Shown: positions 49,501-56,844 of the stretch, in pieces
Position numbering within the stretch: position 1 is the first letter of the stretch
Layout of the letters: every line of letters starts with the position of its first letter
Assembly: GCA_009929485.1 (NCBI GenBank)
Contig: SAAJ01000016.1
Coordinates: 1-64,000 of the forward strand
From: Negativicutes bacterium
GTDB lineage: Bacteria > Bacillota > Negativicutes > Anaeromusales > Anaeromusaceae
Direction of reading: 5' to 3'
DNA: 64,000 bases
Notes under the pieces: model-generated
Seen by the model: only the letters and a program-made list of their open reading frames with translations
What the model was told of the DNA's origin: nothing
The model's database searches: none
Program-made: the position numbers and the translations under genes

Positions 49501-49981
49501 TTATTTCTTGCAAGATCCGGCCGTGAGCGGCGAAGGGCCGAAAAGCGAGGCGGAAATTGAAGCGGAAGTGGCTAAAAAATTGAAACTGCCCGGCTGGACG
49601 CTGCAGGAACCCCAGGTATCTCGTCTGCTGGATGCGTCCATTGAGGGCAGCTGGTCTAAGTTTTTATCGATATCGTTAAAGAAAGACGGCGACTATCATC
49701 CGACTTGTTTGCGTCAAGTACGCTCGGCGGAGCAGTTCGGGGCGTTATTGCTGCACGCGCGTACGGTATTGCAGGAAACCGGTGCGGCGATTTTAGAAGG
49801 ACAGGTAACGCCGGCGCCGTACGAATTGGAAGGGCAGAGTCCGTGCCTATGGTGTGAGTATCGAAGCGTCTGCCAATTTGACAGAGCCATAGAAGGCCAA
49901 TCTTGTCGGTTGCTGAAAAAAATGAATGAAGATGAAGTATGGCTGCGTTTGCTGCCGACAGAAAGGGAGAATCAAGCATGA
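46514..49981 (+). CDS. addB: ATP-dependent helicase/nuclease subunit AddB
   Basis: This is the second subunit of AddAB, which resects double-strand breaks to a Chi-like site. The 1155 residues start with the nucleotide-binding loop MGRAGSGKTH (7-16) and continue with a degenerate UvrD-like helicase. The C-terminal RecB-type nuclease carries VIDYKSGKAGL. The four cysteines of the iron-sulfur staple are visible as FQACPFRHF and, at the C-terminus, CLWCEYRSVC. The ATG follows SD AAGGAGGAG. It lies 28 bases after sbcC and overlaps addA by four bases. Confidence 0.96.
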   Translation: MKLRVVMGRAGSGKTHLCLEEIRRKLLAQPEGAPLVLLLPEHATYQVERDLAATPGLQGFIRAHVLGFRRLSYRVLQETGGAARPQLDELGKTLLVTRLLRQLEPQLRSFGRAARQRGFAMQAMGLLEECKTYRLPPEALQAAARTEQRQGRSLLADKLHDLALLYTEFSQSLQERYHDAQDRMTMLAERAQESALLRGCEVWVDGFAWFNPQELAVLGALLPLAKEVTVTLCLDGAELARYEAETSLFHRQWRTREDLRRLAAQLGAQYEEVNLEKRWRFDSAALQLLEERFFRFPVRPLPEAPQGVVLAEAANGRAEAAGIARDMLRLAREEGWRWRDIAVLVRDDDYRDWLEAALTDHGIPYFSDQPRQAQHHPLAELIRSALEVVMGNWGYESVFRCLKTDFFPLERAAVDKLENYVLCFGLRGRRWTQEEPWRYWRRLALAEEDEGLDEASQEELACLDNWRRQAAQPLAELELALGRASTVRAQATALFQFLERLEAPLRLEEWAQRAEELQELDEALEHRQFWGQTVALLEQLVEVLGDESLPPEEFAALLQEGLDAMTLSLVPPGLDHVVLATLGNTSLANVKAVYLPGVNEGALPRRARDEGLLSDSERRALRGAGLELAPGAQADMLGERFLVYTALSRSCRYLWLSYALADAEGKSQAPSLIVRRLRELWPQLLLQNLPLDIPVGEEASYAVQPEQALAALPGVLRRYRETGELAPAWREVYNWGLRCRPEELRRYLAGLFHDNRERLLPQELAQRLFLRGQRLSGSVTRFEAFQACPFRHFARYGLGLRQRSVFRLAAPDLGQFLHASLKEYGERLAAKGQSWAEPGEEERVALCEEVVNALAPRLQNEILLSSGQHRHLLRRLGRTVRRAAKQLSDFAAAGSFKTCWLEQCFGHGEQALPPLTFRLPGGQRLDISGQIDRVDSAEQEGLRYLLVIDYKSGKAGLNLDQIYYGLRLQLLTYLLVALEAGRSVFGQECLPAGMLYYFLQDPAVSGEGPKSEAEIEAEVAKKLKLPGWTLQEPQVSRLLDASIEGSWSKFLSISLKKDGDYHPTCLRQVRSAEQFGALLLHARTVLQETGAAILEGQVTPAPYELEGQSPCLWCEYRSVCQFDRAIEGQSCRLLKKMNEDEVWLRLLPTERENQA

Positions 49982-52900
49982 GCTGGTCAGAGAGGCAGCG
50001 CCGGGCGATTGAAGCGAGGCGTAAAAATTTACTGGTTTCGGCAGCGGCTGGCTCCGGCAAGACCGCGGTGCTGGTGGAACGGGTCATTCAGCGCATGTTG
50101 GACGTTGCAGACCCTTTAGATATTGACAGATTGCTAGTCGTTACTTTTACCAATGCGGCGGCCTTGGAAATGAGAGAACGGATTGCCGCGGCGCTGGGGA
50201 AAGAGCTGAGCCGTCAGGATTTGCCGCCAGACAGGCTGGAACGCTTGGAACGGCAGCTGGCGTTATTAGGTTCGGCTTCTATTTCTACCATTCATTCTTT
50301 TTGTCAGTCTGTGGTGCGGCAGCATTTTCACCAATTGAATCTGGATCCCCGTTTTCGCGTGGCTTCACAGGCGGAGGCGGATTTACTGCGCCGCGATGTT
50401 CTGGAAGAGGTGCTGGAAAAACGCTATGCTGCGGATGATCCGGCGATGTTCCTGTTAGCGGACTGCTATGGCGGCGAGCGCGATGATGCGGAATTGGGCG
50501 TTATGATTGTAGAGCTTTATGAGTTCTCCCGCTCGCTTCCAGAGCCAGAGCTGTGGCTGCAAGGTTGTTTGGATGTATTTGCGCCGCCGGAGCAGGCTTC
50601 CTTTGATGAACTGCCGCAGGCCAAACTGTTGCTGCGCCAGGCGCAGCTGCGTCTAGGGTCGTTGGCTGTTGCGGCGGCGGAACTGCTGGAACTAGCGGAA
50701 CTGGCCGGTGAAAAAGAAGTGCAGCTGGCGCGGGAATATGCAGCAGTCATTGACGAGCTGCAGGCGGCCTCCACTTGGAGCGAGCTGGAGCGCGCCTGCA
50801 GACAAGGGGAAAAAACCGCCTATACCCGTCTGAGCGGCGGCAAGAAAGATCCCGCCGGGCAAGAGGCGAGGGACGCTTTTAAGCATGGACGGGATCAATT
50901 AAAAAAACAGCTAGAAAAAGTATATGTCTTAGTCGATCGGCCCGGGGAGGAACTTTTAGAGGACTTGCGTCACTGCCAGCCGCTGATGGCGGCGCTGGTG
51001 GCGGTGACTTTAGAGTTTGCCTCCGCCTTTCGCGACGCCAAGGCCAGCCGCAACTTGCTGGACTTTGGCGATTTGGAACACTTTTGCTTGGCGGTCTTGC
51101 GCGACGGCGAAGGTTCTTCTGCAGCGGCGCTAGATTTGCAAGAGCGCTTTCAGGAAGTAATGGTCGATGAATATCAGGATACGAATGGCGTGCAGGAGGC
51201 TATTTTGCAATGTCTGTGTCCAGCGGCAAGCGGCCGGCTGTTTTTAGTAGGCGATGTGAAACAAAGCATATACCGTTTTCGTTTGGCGGAGCCGGAGCTG
51301 TTTCGCGAAAAATATGAAAGCTATCCTGTGTTGGGCGAGGGCTATGAACGGATTGATCTGGCGCAGAATTTTCGCAGCCGCGCCAACGTACTGGCAGGGG
51401 TCAATTATCTTTTTCGACAGTTGATGGAGCCGCAGGTGGCGGAGCTGGCGTATGGGGAAGCTGAATTCCTGCGGCCGGGGCTGCCGTATCCGCCTTGCGA
51501 GGGGAAAAGTCTGGAAGGACCTAATGAGCTTTGGCTGCTGGAGGATACGGGCAAAGAGGCAGCGGAAAGCGAAGATGACGGCGCAGTTGAAGAACTGCCG
51601 GAAGGCTTTGCTGCCGAAGCGGCGCTCATTGCACGACGGCTGCAAAAGCTGCAAGAAGAGCAAGTGCAGGTATATGACAAGGGCCTGGGCGGCTATCGGC
51701 CGTTGGCTTGGCGGGATGTGGTGGTGCTGCTGCGCTCGGTGCGGGCCAAAGGACCGGTGCTGCTGGAGGCGTTGCGCGAAGCCGGCATTCCTGCGTACGC
51801 CGATGTGGACGAGGGATATTTTCGAGAAATCGAAGTAGAAGTGCTTTTAGCCGCCTTAGCGGCGGTGGACAATCCAAGGCAAGATATTCCACTGGCCGCA
51901 TTTTTACGTTCGCCCTTGGTGGGCTGTAAAGCGGCAGAGTTGGCCGAAATTCGCCTGGCCAGCGCCGAACGAAGCGATTTGTGGGATGCGGTGACGGTTT
52001 TAGCGGATATGGAAACGGAAGCAGGCCGCAAAGCGGCACATGCAGTGGAACTTTTAGAAGGCTGGCGTCGTTTGGCGCGGCGGCGGGGCGTGCCGGAGCT
52101 GCTTCTGCGCATATACCGCGATACGGGGTATTATGAATATGTAGGCGGTCTGCCTGGCGGCGCGCTGCGGCAAGCCAATCTGCGCGCTCTTTATGATCGG
52201 GCCCGGCAGTTTGAGAGCACCCATTACCGAGGCCTTTTCCGCTTTTTGCGCTTTGTGGAGGATATGCGCGAAGGCGGCGCTGATATGGCGGTGGCTCGAA
52301 TTTTGGGGGAGCAGGAAAATGTTGTACGGGTTATGACCATTCACAAAAGTAAAGGCCTGGAGTTTCCAGTCGTGGTCGTGGCCGATGCGGGCAAACAGTT
52401 TAACCTGCAGGATTTGAAGAAACCGGTTCTTTTTCACAAGACCCAGGGCTTGGGGCCGCAGGTTATTGATGTAAATACGCGCTACCGCTATCCTGGCGCG
52501 GCTCGCAAGGCCGTAGCTCATTGCTTGGAACTGGAGACAAAGGCCGAAGAACTGCGGGTTTTATATGTAGCTCTTACGCGAGCGCGGGAAAAATTGATTT
52601 TAACGGGACGTCTCAAGCATGCAGACAAGGCGGCCGCCAATTGGTGCCGTCAAAGCTGCCGCAGCGAAGAATTGCTGCCCCCCGGTTTGATCGCCGAAGC
52701 CAAAGGGTATTTGGATTGGCTGGGGCCGGCATTGGTCCGCCACCAGGCAGCGGGCGATTTGCGTCGTTTAGGCGGCGCGCCACAAGAGGAATGCTTGCTG
52801 CCGGATGAAAGCAGCTGGGAGATTCATATTTGTCCGCCTGCGGCGGCGGACTCTGCTGGCGCTGCTGTCTTGCCTGACGATTGGTCTTGTTTAGAAGAAG

Positions 52901-53640
52901 GCCAGCTTTTGCCTGGAGGTGAAGCGGCTCAAATCGCGGCCTGCCTGGAGTGGCAATATCCTTGGCAGGATGCGGTCGGCAAAGCGGCTAAACTTTCGGT
53001 AACGGAAATTAAGCGGCGTTTTGCCGACGTAGACGAAAGCGCTCGCGCCTGGCCGGCGCGGTCAGGCACTGTATATGACCGGCCTCTTTTTCTGCAGGCG
53101 CAGCAAGGGCCGAAGGGCGGCGAATACGGCGTCTGGATGCACACGGTGATGCAGCATCTGCCGCTAGAGGGCAGGCTGAACGAAGAACAGGTGCAGTCTG
53201 TGTTGGAAGAACTAGTTGTCAAGGAAGTGCTGCTGCCGGAGCAGGCGGCAGCCTTGGAAGCATCGAAAATTGCCGCTTTTTTAGAGTCCGCTCTGGGAAG
53301 CCGCTTGCTGGCGTCTTCTCAAGTCCGGCGGGAGGTTCCTTTTAGCGTCCTGCTGCCAGCGGAGGAATTTTACCCCGAAGTGGCGGGCCAGGCGGAAACC
53401 GTCTTCGTGCAAGGGGTGGCGGATCTGCTGTTTAAAGAAGGCGATGCTTGGATTCTGGTGGACTATAAAAGTGATCGAGGTTTGTCGCCGGAAGAATTGG
53501 CAAGCCGTTACCGTTTGCAGCTGGAACTCTACGCTCGCGCTTTAGGCGGCATTCTGCGGCAGCCTGTCAAAGAATGCTGGCTGTACTCCTTCGCACTGGG
53601 GGAAACCATTCTTTTGGAGGAAGCAGCGAGGGAAAATTGA
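49978..53640 (+). CDS. addA: ATP-dependent helicase/nuclease subunit AddA
   Basis: This is the motor subunit of AddAB, 1220 residues. The UvrD/RecB-type helicase motifs are Q motif (WSERQRRAIEA), motif I SAAAGSGKTA (21-30), Ia TFTNAAALEMRER, II MVDEYQDTN (about 396), III LVGDVKQSIYRFR, V (VMTIHKSKGLEFPVV) and VI (VALTRAREKL). The C-terminal nuclease has the GVADLLF...WILVDYKSDRG active site (about 1145-1165). The start is the ATG overlapping the addB stop; the frame to 49939 is rejected. The CTC-type repeat begins on its stop codon. The order sbcD-sbcC-addB-addA puts both end-processing nucleases in one operon. Confidence 0.96.
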   Translation: MSWSERQRRAIEARRKNLLVSAAAGSGKTAVLVERVIQRMLDVADPLDIDRLLVVTFTNAAALEMRERIAAALGKELSRQDLPPDRLERLERQLALLGSASISTIHSFCQSVVRQHFHQLNLDPRFRVASQAEADLLRRDVLEEVLEKRYAADDPAMFLLADCYGGERDDAELGVMIVELYEFSRSLPEPELWLQGCLDVFAPPEQASFDELPQAKLLLRQAQLRLGSLAVAAAELLELAELAGEKEVQLAREYAAVIDELQAASTWSELERACRQGEKTAYTRLSGGKKDPAGQEARDAFKHGRDQLKKQLEKVYVLVDRPGEELLEDLRHCQPLMAALVAVTLEFASAFRDAKASRNLLDFGDLEHFCLAVLRDGEGSSAAALDLQERFQEVMVDEYQDTNGVQEAILQCLCPAASGRLFLVGDVKQSIYRFRLAEPELFREKYESYPVLGEGYERIDLAQNFRSRANVLAGVNYLFRQLMEPQVAELAYGEAEFLRPGLPYPPCEGKSLEGPNELWLLEDTGKEAAESEDDGAVEELPEGFAAEAALIARRLQKLQEEQVQVYDKGLGGYRPLAWRDVVVLLRSVRAKGPVLLEALREAGIPAYADVDEGYFREIEVEVLLAALAAVDNPRQDIPLAAFLRSPLVGCKAAELAEIRLASAERSDLWDAVTVLADMETEAGRKAAHAVELLEGWRRLARRRGVPELLLRIYRDTGYYEYVGGLPGGALRQANLRALYDRARQFESTHYRGLFRFLRFVEDMREGGADMAVARILGEQENVVRVMTIHKSKGLEFPVVVVADAGKQFNLQDLKKPVLFHKTQGLGPQVIDVNTRYRYPGAARKAVAHCLELETKAEELRVLYVALTRAREKLILTGRLKHADKAAANWCRQSCRSEELLPPGLIAEAKGYLDWLGPALVRHQAAGDLRRLGGAPQEECLLPDESSWEIHICPPAAADSAGAAVLPDDWSCLEEGQLLPGGEAAQIAACLEWQYPWQDAVGKAAKLSVTEIKRRFADVDESARAWPARSGTVYDRPLFLQAQQGPKGGEYGVWMHTVMQHLPLEGRLNEEQVQSVLEELVVKEVLLPEQAAALEASKIAAFLESALGSRLLASSQVRREVPFSVLLPAEEFYPEVAGQAETVFVQGVADLLFKEGDAWILVDYKSDRGLSPEELASRYRLQLELYARALGGILRQPVKECWLYSFALGETILLEEAAREN

Positions 53641-53722
53641 ACAGGAGAATCGGAGAACCGGAGGGTACGCAGGAGGATACGAAATTTAACAGGAGTAGAG
53701 TGAGTAGAGGGAGGGTACGCAG
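53637..53722 (-). repeat. Intergenic CTC-type repeat, locus 11 (minus orientation)
   Basis: On the minus strand: CGTACCCTCCCTCTACTCAC, TCTACTCCTGTTAAATTTCG, then CGTACCCTCCGGTTCTCC and GATTCTCCTGTTCAAT. The last unit includes the addA stop codon. It is the left arm of a pair with 53856-53903 around the terminator. Confidence 0.8.
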
Positions 53723-53788
53723 GCGGCGGTTATTATATTTGAGAATTTTATTAAAGCAAGACAGTCAGGCGTAGAAATCTGATATAGC

Positions 53789-53832
53789 AAAAATAGAGTC
53801 CGTGAAAAGTGCTTTCATGGACTCTATTTTAA
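53789..53832. terminator. Bidirectional terminator between addA and the UbiA-type gene
   Basis: AAAATAGAGTCCGTGAAA/TTTCATGGACTCTATTTT forms an 18-base stem with one mismatch. As precede and Ts follow. Confidence 0.9.
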
Positions 53833-53855
53833 TAAAAGTCATTAAATTATAAAAT

Positions 53856-53903
53856 CCGTAACCCTCAGTCATACCCTCCGGTTACTCCCTATACTCTTGT
53901 TTA
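53856..53903 (+). repeat. Intergenic CTC-type repeat, locus 12
   Basis: CGTAACCCTCAGTCATACCC then TCCGGTTACTCCCTATACTC and TTGTTTAAA. It ends 20 bases from the UbiA-type stop and is the right arm of the pair with 53637. Confidence 0.75.
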
Positions 53904-53923
53904 AAAACGTGTCTTCACGCTCT

Positions 53924-54781
53924 TCACATTCCTCTTGTCAGCACGTCGAGGAGTACGCCGGCGAAGAAGAGCAGGCTTAAAAGGCTGTTGCAGTGGAAAA
54001 ATGCTACCTGGCTGCGGGTCAGATCCGCCGGGCTAACTAAATGGTGCTGCCACCAAAGCGGGAAAGCGGCGACGCCAAGGGCCGCCCAGTACCAGGGACC
54101 CAGCGCTAAAAGCCAGCCGGTAATTACGAAAAAACCGGCTGCAAAGACATGGAAAAAGGCGGCCAGGCGCAGCGAAGGAGCGAGGCCGAAGCAGGCCGGA
54201 ATCGAGTACAGTCCGGCTTGGCGGTCAAAATCCATATCGCTGCAGGCATAGATGATGTCAAAGCCGGCTACCCAGAAGAGGACGCCGCCCCACAAAGAGA
54301 GGGCTGGCAAGCTGAGCGTATCGGCAATAGCCGCCCAGGCGCAAAGAGGCGCTAGGCCCAAAGTAGCGCCGAGAAAGAGATGACATAGCCAGGTGAATCG
54401 CTTGGTATAGGAGTAGAAGGTCAGGCAAAAGACGACTGGCAGCAGCAGTTTTACAGCCAGCGAGCTGAGCTGAAAAGCCGCCAGGGCCAAGAGGAGCAAA
54501 GAAAGCAGCGTGTAGAGGGACACCGCACCAAGGCTTAAGCGTTTTTGCGGTAGAGCGCGATCAGCGGTACGGGGGTTGGCGGCGTCGATGCGCCGATCCG
54601 CTAAGCGGTTAAAGGACATGGCGGCGGTACGCGCGCCCGCCATGGCGATGGTAATCCAAAAAAGATCATGAAGCGAAGGGATACGCTGGGCGGTTAACAA
54701 CGCGCCCGCATAGGCGAAAGGCAACGCGAATAAAGTGTGTTTAAACTTAATCATTTCCAGAAAAATGCGCAATGTCTGCAT
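53924..54781 (-). CDS. ubiA: UbiA-family prenyltransferase (menaquinone synthesis)
   Basis: This integral membrane enzyme of 285 residues attaches a polyprenyl chain to an aromatic acid. The two Asp motifs for Mg-diphosphate binding are NRLADRRIDAANPRT (about 65-79) and the DMDFDRQAG segment (about 193-201). About nine TM helices are predicted. The ATG at 54781 has SD GAGGT and lies one base after the stop of the UbiE-type gene. In organisms that use the futalosine route the homologue is MqnP; the UbiE-type partner supports menaquinone rather than ubiquinone. The choice between routes cannot be made here. Confidence 0.9.
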   Translation of the reverse strand: MQTLRIFLEMIKFKHTLFALPFAYAGALLTAQRIPSLHDLFWITIAMAGARTAAMSFNRLADRRIDAANPRTADRALPQKRLSLGAVSLYTLLSLLLLALAAFQLSSLAVKLLLPVVFCLTFYSYTKRFTWLCHLFLGATLGLAPLCAWAAIADTLSLPALSLWGGVLFWVAGFDIIYACSDMDFDRQAGLYSIPACFGLAPSLRLAAFFHVFAAGFFVITGWLLALGPWYWAALGVAAFPLWWQHHLVSPADLTRSQVAFFHCNSLLSLLFFAGVLLDVLTRGM

Positions 54782-54782
54782 A

Positions 54783-55511
54783 TCAAACCTCGCTTTTAAC
54801 GGCTGTAACAATGGAGACGATGCCGTTTGTTAAATTTTTCCCTGAAATAGTTGCAGCACCCAGCTGGTCCAGAATTTGAGAAATTGCTTCGCCCGAAGGA
54901 AGGGTATGAAGCGATTCCGGCAGCCAGCGCTGAAAGGTGACGGGAAGGCCCAGGTACAAGCTGCCTGCTAAGGGCAGTATATGTTCAAAATAAAAGTGGA
55001 ACAAGGGCGTCAGAGCGGTGTCGGCGGGCTGAGAAAGCTCAAGCAATAGCAGCTTGCCGCCGGGACGAAGTACGCGCAGCATTTCTTGCAGCACCTGTTC
55101 CGTGCCCGCGACGCTGTACAAGCCGAAGGCGATAGAAACGCCGTCAAAGGAGGCGTCGGCAAAGGGCAAGTGCAGCGCATTGCCATGAACCCAGGAAACT
55201 TGGCGGCATTGAGGATGGTAGCGAAGATTTGCTTCGGCTTCGCGCAGCATGTTAGCGGAAAAATCCAGTCCTGTAATGCGGCTTTCCTCGCCGCCATGGC
55301 GCAGCAATTCTTGCGTTAGGCGGCCGGTGCCGCAGCAAACATCCAGAAGCTTGGCCTGGGGCGGGAAATTTGCCTGCTCTACGGCTTTGCGCCGCCAATA
55401 TTGATCATGGAAAAAGCTGATCATGCGGTTGAGGCAGTTGTAGCGGGGAGCGATGGTTTGAAAGATCGCATGCATTTTTTCTTCTTTGCGATAAAAATGG
55501 AAGCATTGCAT
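54783..55511 (-). CDS. menG: Demethylmenaquinone methyltransferase (UbiE/MenG)
   Basis: This SAM-dependent C-methyltransferase of 242 residues does the last step of menaquinone synthesis. FQTIAPRYNCLNRMISFFHDQYWRR is the family's N-terminal signature (quoted in part: RYNCLNRMISF). The SAM site is LLDVCCGTGRLTQEL (about 55-69), with ITGLDFSANML after it. VLRPGGKLLLLELSQP and FHFYFEHILPLAG complete the UbiE pattern. The ATG has SD AGGAGGAG. The prenyltransferase gene follows by one base. The order, methyltransferase then prenyltransferase, is opposite to the pathway order. Confidence 0.92.
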   Translation of the reverse strand: MQCFHFYRKEEKMHAIFQTIAPRYNCLNRMISFFHDQYWRRKAVEQANFPPQAKLLDVCCGTGRLTQELLRHGGEESRITGLDFSANMLREAEANLRYHPQCRQVSWVHGNALHLPFADASFDGVSIAFGLYSVAGTEQVLQEMLRVLRPGGKLLLLELSQPADTALTPLFHFYFEHILPLAGSLYLGLPVTFQRWLPESLHTLPSGEAISQILDQLGAATISGKNLTNGIVSIVTAVKSEV

Positions 55512-55581
55512 AGCAAACTCCTCCTGTTCTAATAATGTCCGAAAAAATCCGACATATATTGAGATTGACTGCTGGAACGTA

Positions 55582-55610
55582 ATGACAAATGAAAAGCTAT
55601 CTTTTATAAT
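55582..55610 (+). promoter_or_regulatory. Promoter of the FIST/GGDEF operon
   Basis: ATGACA (55582-55587) and TATAAT (55605-55610) are separated by 17 bases. It is placed in the 256-base divergent gap, about 150 bases ahead of the FIST gene. Confidence 0.65.
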
Positions 55611-55767
55611 ATAGGGAAATAACTTTTGTAAGAAAATTTGTTGTTAACGTTGCATTTCACAGAGTGAATGAGGCGTTTTTGAAAACGGAGTTTTTCTATT
55701 AGTTTCAGCATACACGAAACAGGCTTTTTTTTGCAAGCGGCAATACCTGTTGGAAAGGAGCCGGGCC

Positions 55768-56844
55768 ATGAGCATGCAAGGCTGGCTGTCCGGTTCGCAA
55801 AGCGAGGCGTGGTTGGCGCAGTTAGAGCGTATCGAATGGAAAGAAAATGAAATATTGCTGCTTCTGGCAGCTTCCGCTTCGCAGGCGGCGCTGCCTGCGG
55901 TATGGCAGTGGGCTCGAGACAAAGGCGTAGTTGTAGCCGGATCTTTGTTTCCTGCGCTCATTCGAGGCGAGCAGGTTGAAAAGGAAGGAGCCTGTTGGCT
56001 GCGGTTGACTTTGGCTGCGCCTTTATTGCCGCTATATCCTAAACAAGAGGAGCCGCCTTGGCGGCATGACGTGCAGAATACGACTGCGTTTTTGCTGTTC
56101 AACTGCCAGCGCGGTGAAACAGAACAGTTGTTGGACGGCTTGTATGATTACTTGGGCCATTCGATTCGCTGCATTGGCGCTGTGGGCGAAAGTGACTTGA
56201 AGAAAACAGGTACGGCTTTGTTTACGCAGGATGGTTGGTGTGAGGCTGCGGGGCTGGCTGTGTTTGCCGCCTGCGGGCTGCATACTTCGCGCGGCTATGG
56301 TTTCAGCAGTCTGCCGGACGTACTGATCGTGACTAAGGCGGAGAAAAACCGTATTTTAGAGCTCAATTGGCAGAGCGCACGGACCGCTTATCAGGGGGTG
56401 CTGGCGGCGCATGGCTTGGTTTTAGATGACGTTGGCCGCTACCCACTAGGAATTGTACGGGAAGAAAGTGTGGACTTGGTGCGTAGTGTTATCGAAATAG
56501 CAGCAGACGGCAGTCTGCTATGCGCTGGCGAAGTGCCGGAAAATGCCGTTCTTAGCGTGCTTGTCGCCGAGGAAGAGGCTATGGCGGCCTCGGCGGCTGC
56601 CGCTGCGGAAGAAGTTGAAGTTACTGCGGCGCAAGGGGCCTTGATCGTAAATTGTTATGCCAGAGCGCAACTGGAAGGACCCATATTTACAAAAGAACTT
56701 TCGGCCATTCGGCAAAATCTGCAACGGCGAAATCCGAAACTGGATGCTCTTTACGGAGTATTGAGCTATGGGGAAATTGTCTTGCCGTCAGAGGGAATCT
56801 TGGAATTGTGCAATAAAACCGTTGTTATTGGAGTGATGGTATGA
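55768..56844 (+). CDS. FIST-domain sensory protein
   Basis: This 358-residue protein has FIST-N (about 20-215) and FIST-C (about 220-355) domains, thought to bind small ligands such as amino acids in the cytoplasm. ENEILLLLAAS, IGAVGESDL, GLHTSRGYGFSSLP and the C-terminal YGVLSYGEIVLPSEGILELCNKTVV match the family. No membrane segment is seen. The ATG at 55768 with SD AAAGGAG is chosen over a TTG 18 bases earlier. It overlaps the GGDEF/HD-GYP gene by four bases (GTATGA), so the two proteins are made together. FIST probably supplies the signal and the next protein the c-di-GMP output. Confidence 0.87.
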   Translation: MSMQGWLSGSQSEAWLAQLERIEWKENEILLLLAASASQAALPAVWQWARDKGVVVAGSLFPALIRGEQVEKEGACWLRLTLAAPLLPLYPKQEEPPWRHDVQNTTAFLLFNCQRGETEQLLDGLYDYLGHSIRCIGAVGESDLKKTGTALFTQDGWCEAAGLAVFAACGLHTSRGYGFSSLPDVLIVTKAEKNRILELNWQSARTAYQGVLAAHGLVLDDVGRYPLGIVREESVDLVRSVIEIAADGSLLCAGEVPENAVLSVLVAEEEAMAASAAAAAEEVEVTAAQGALIVNCYARAQLEGPIFTKELSAIRQNLQRRNPKLDALYGVLSYGEIVLPSEGILELCNKTVVIGVMV

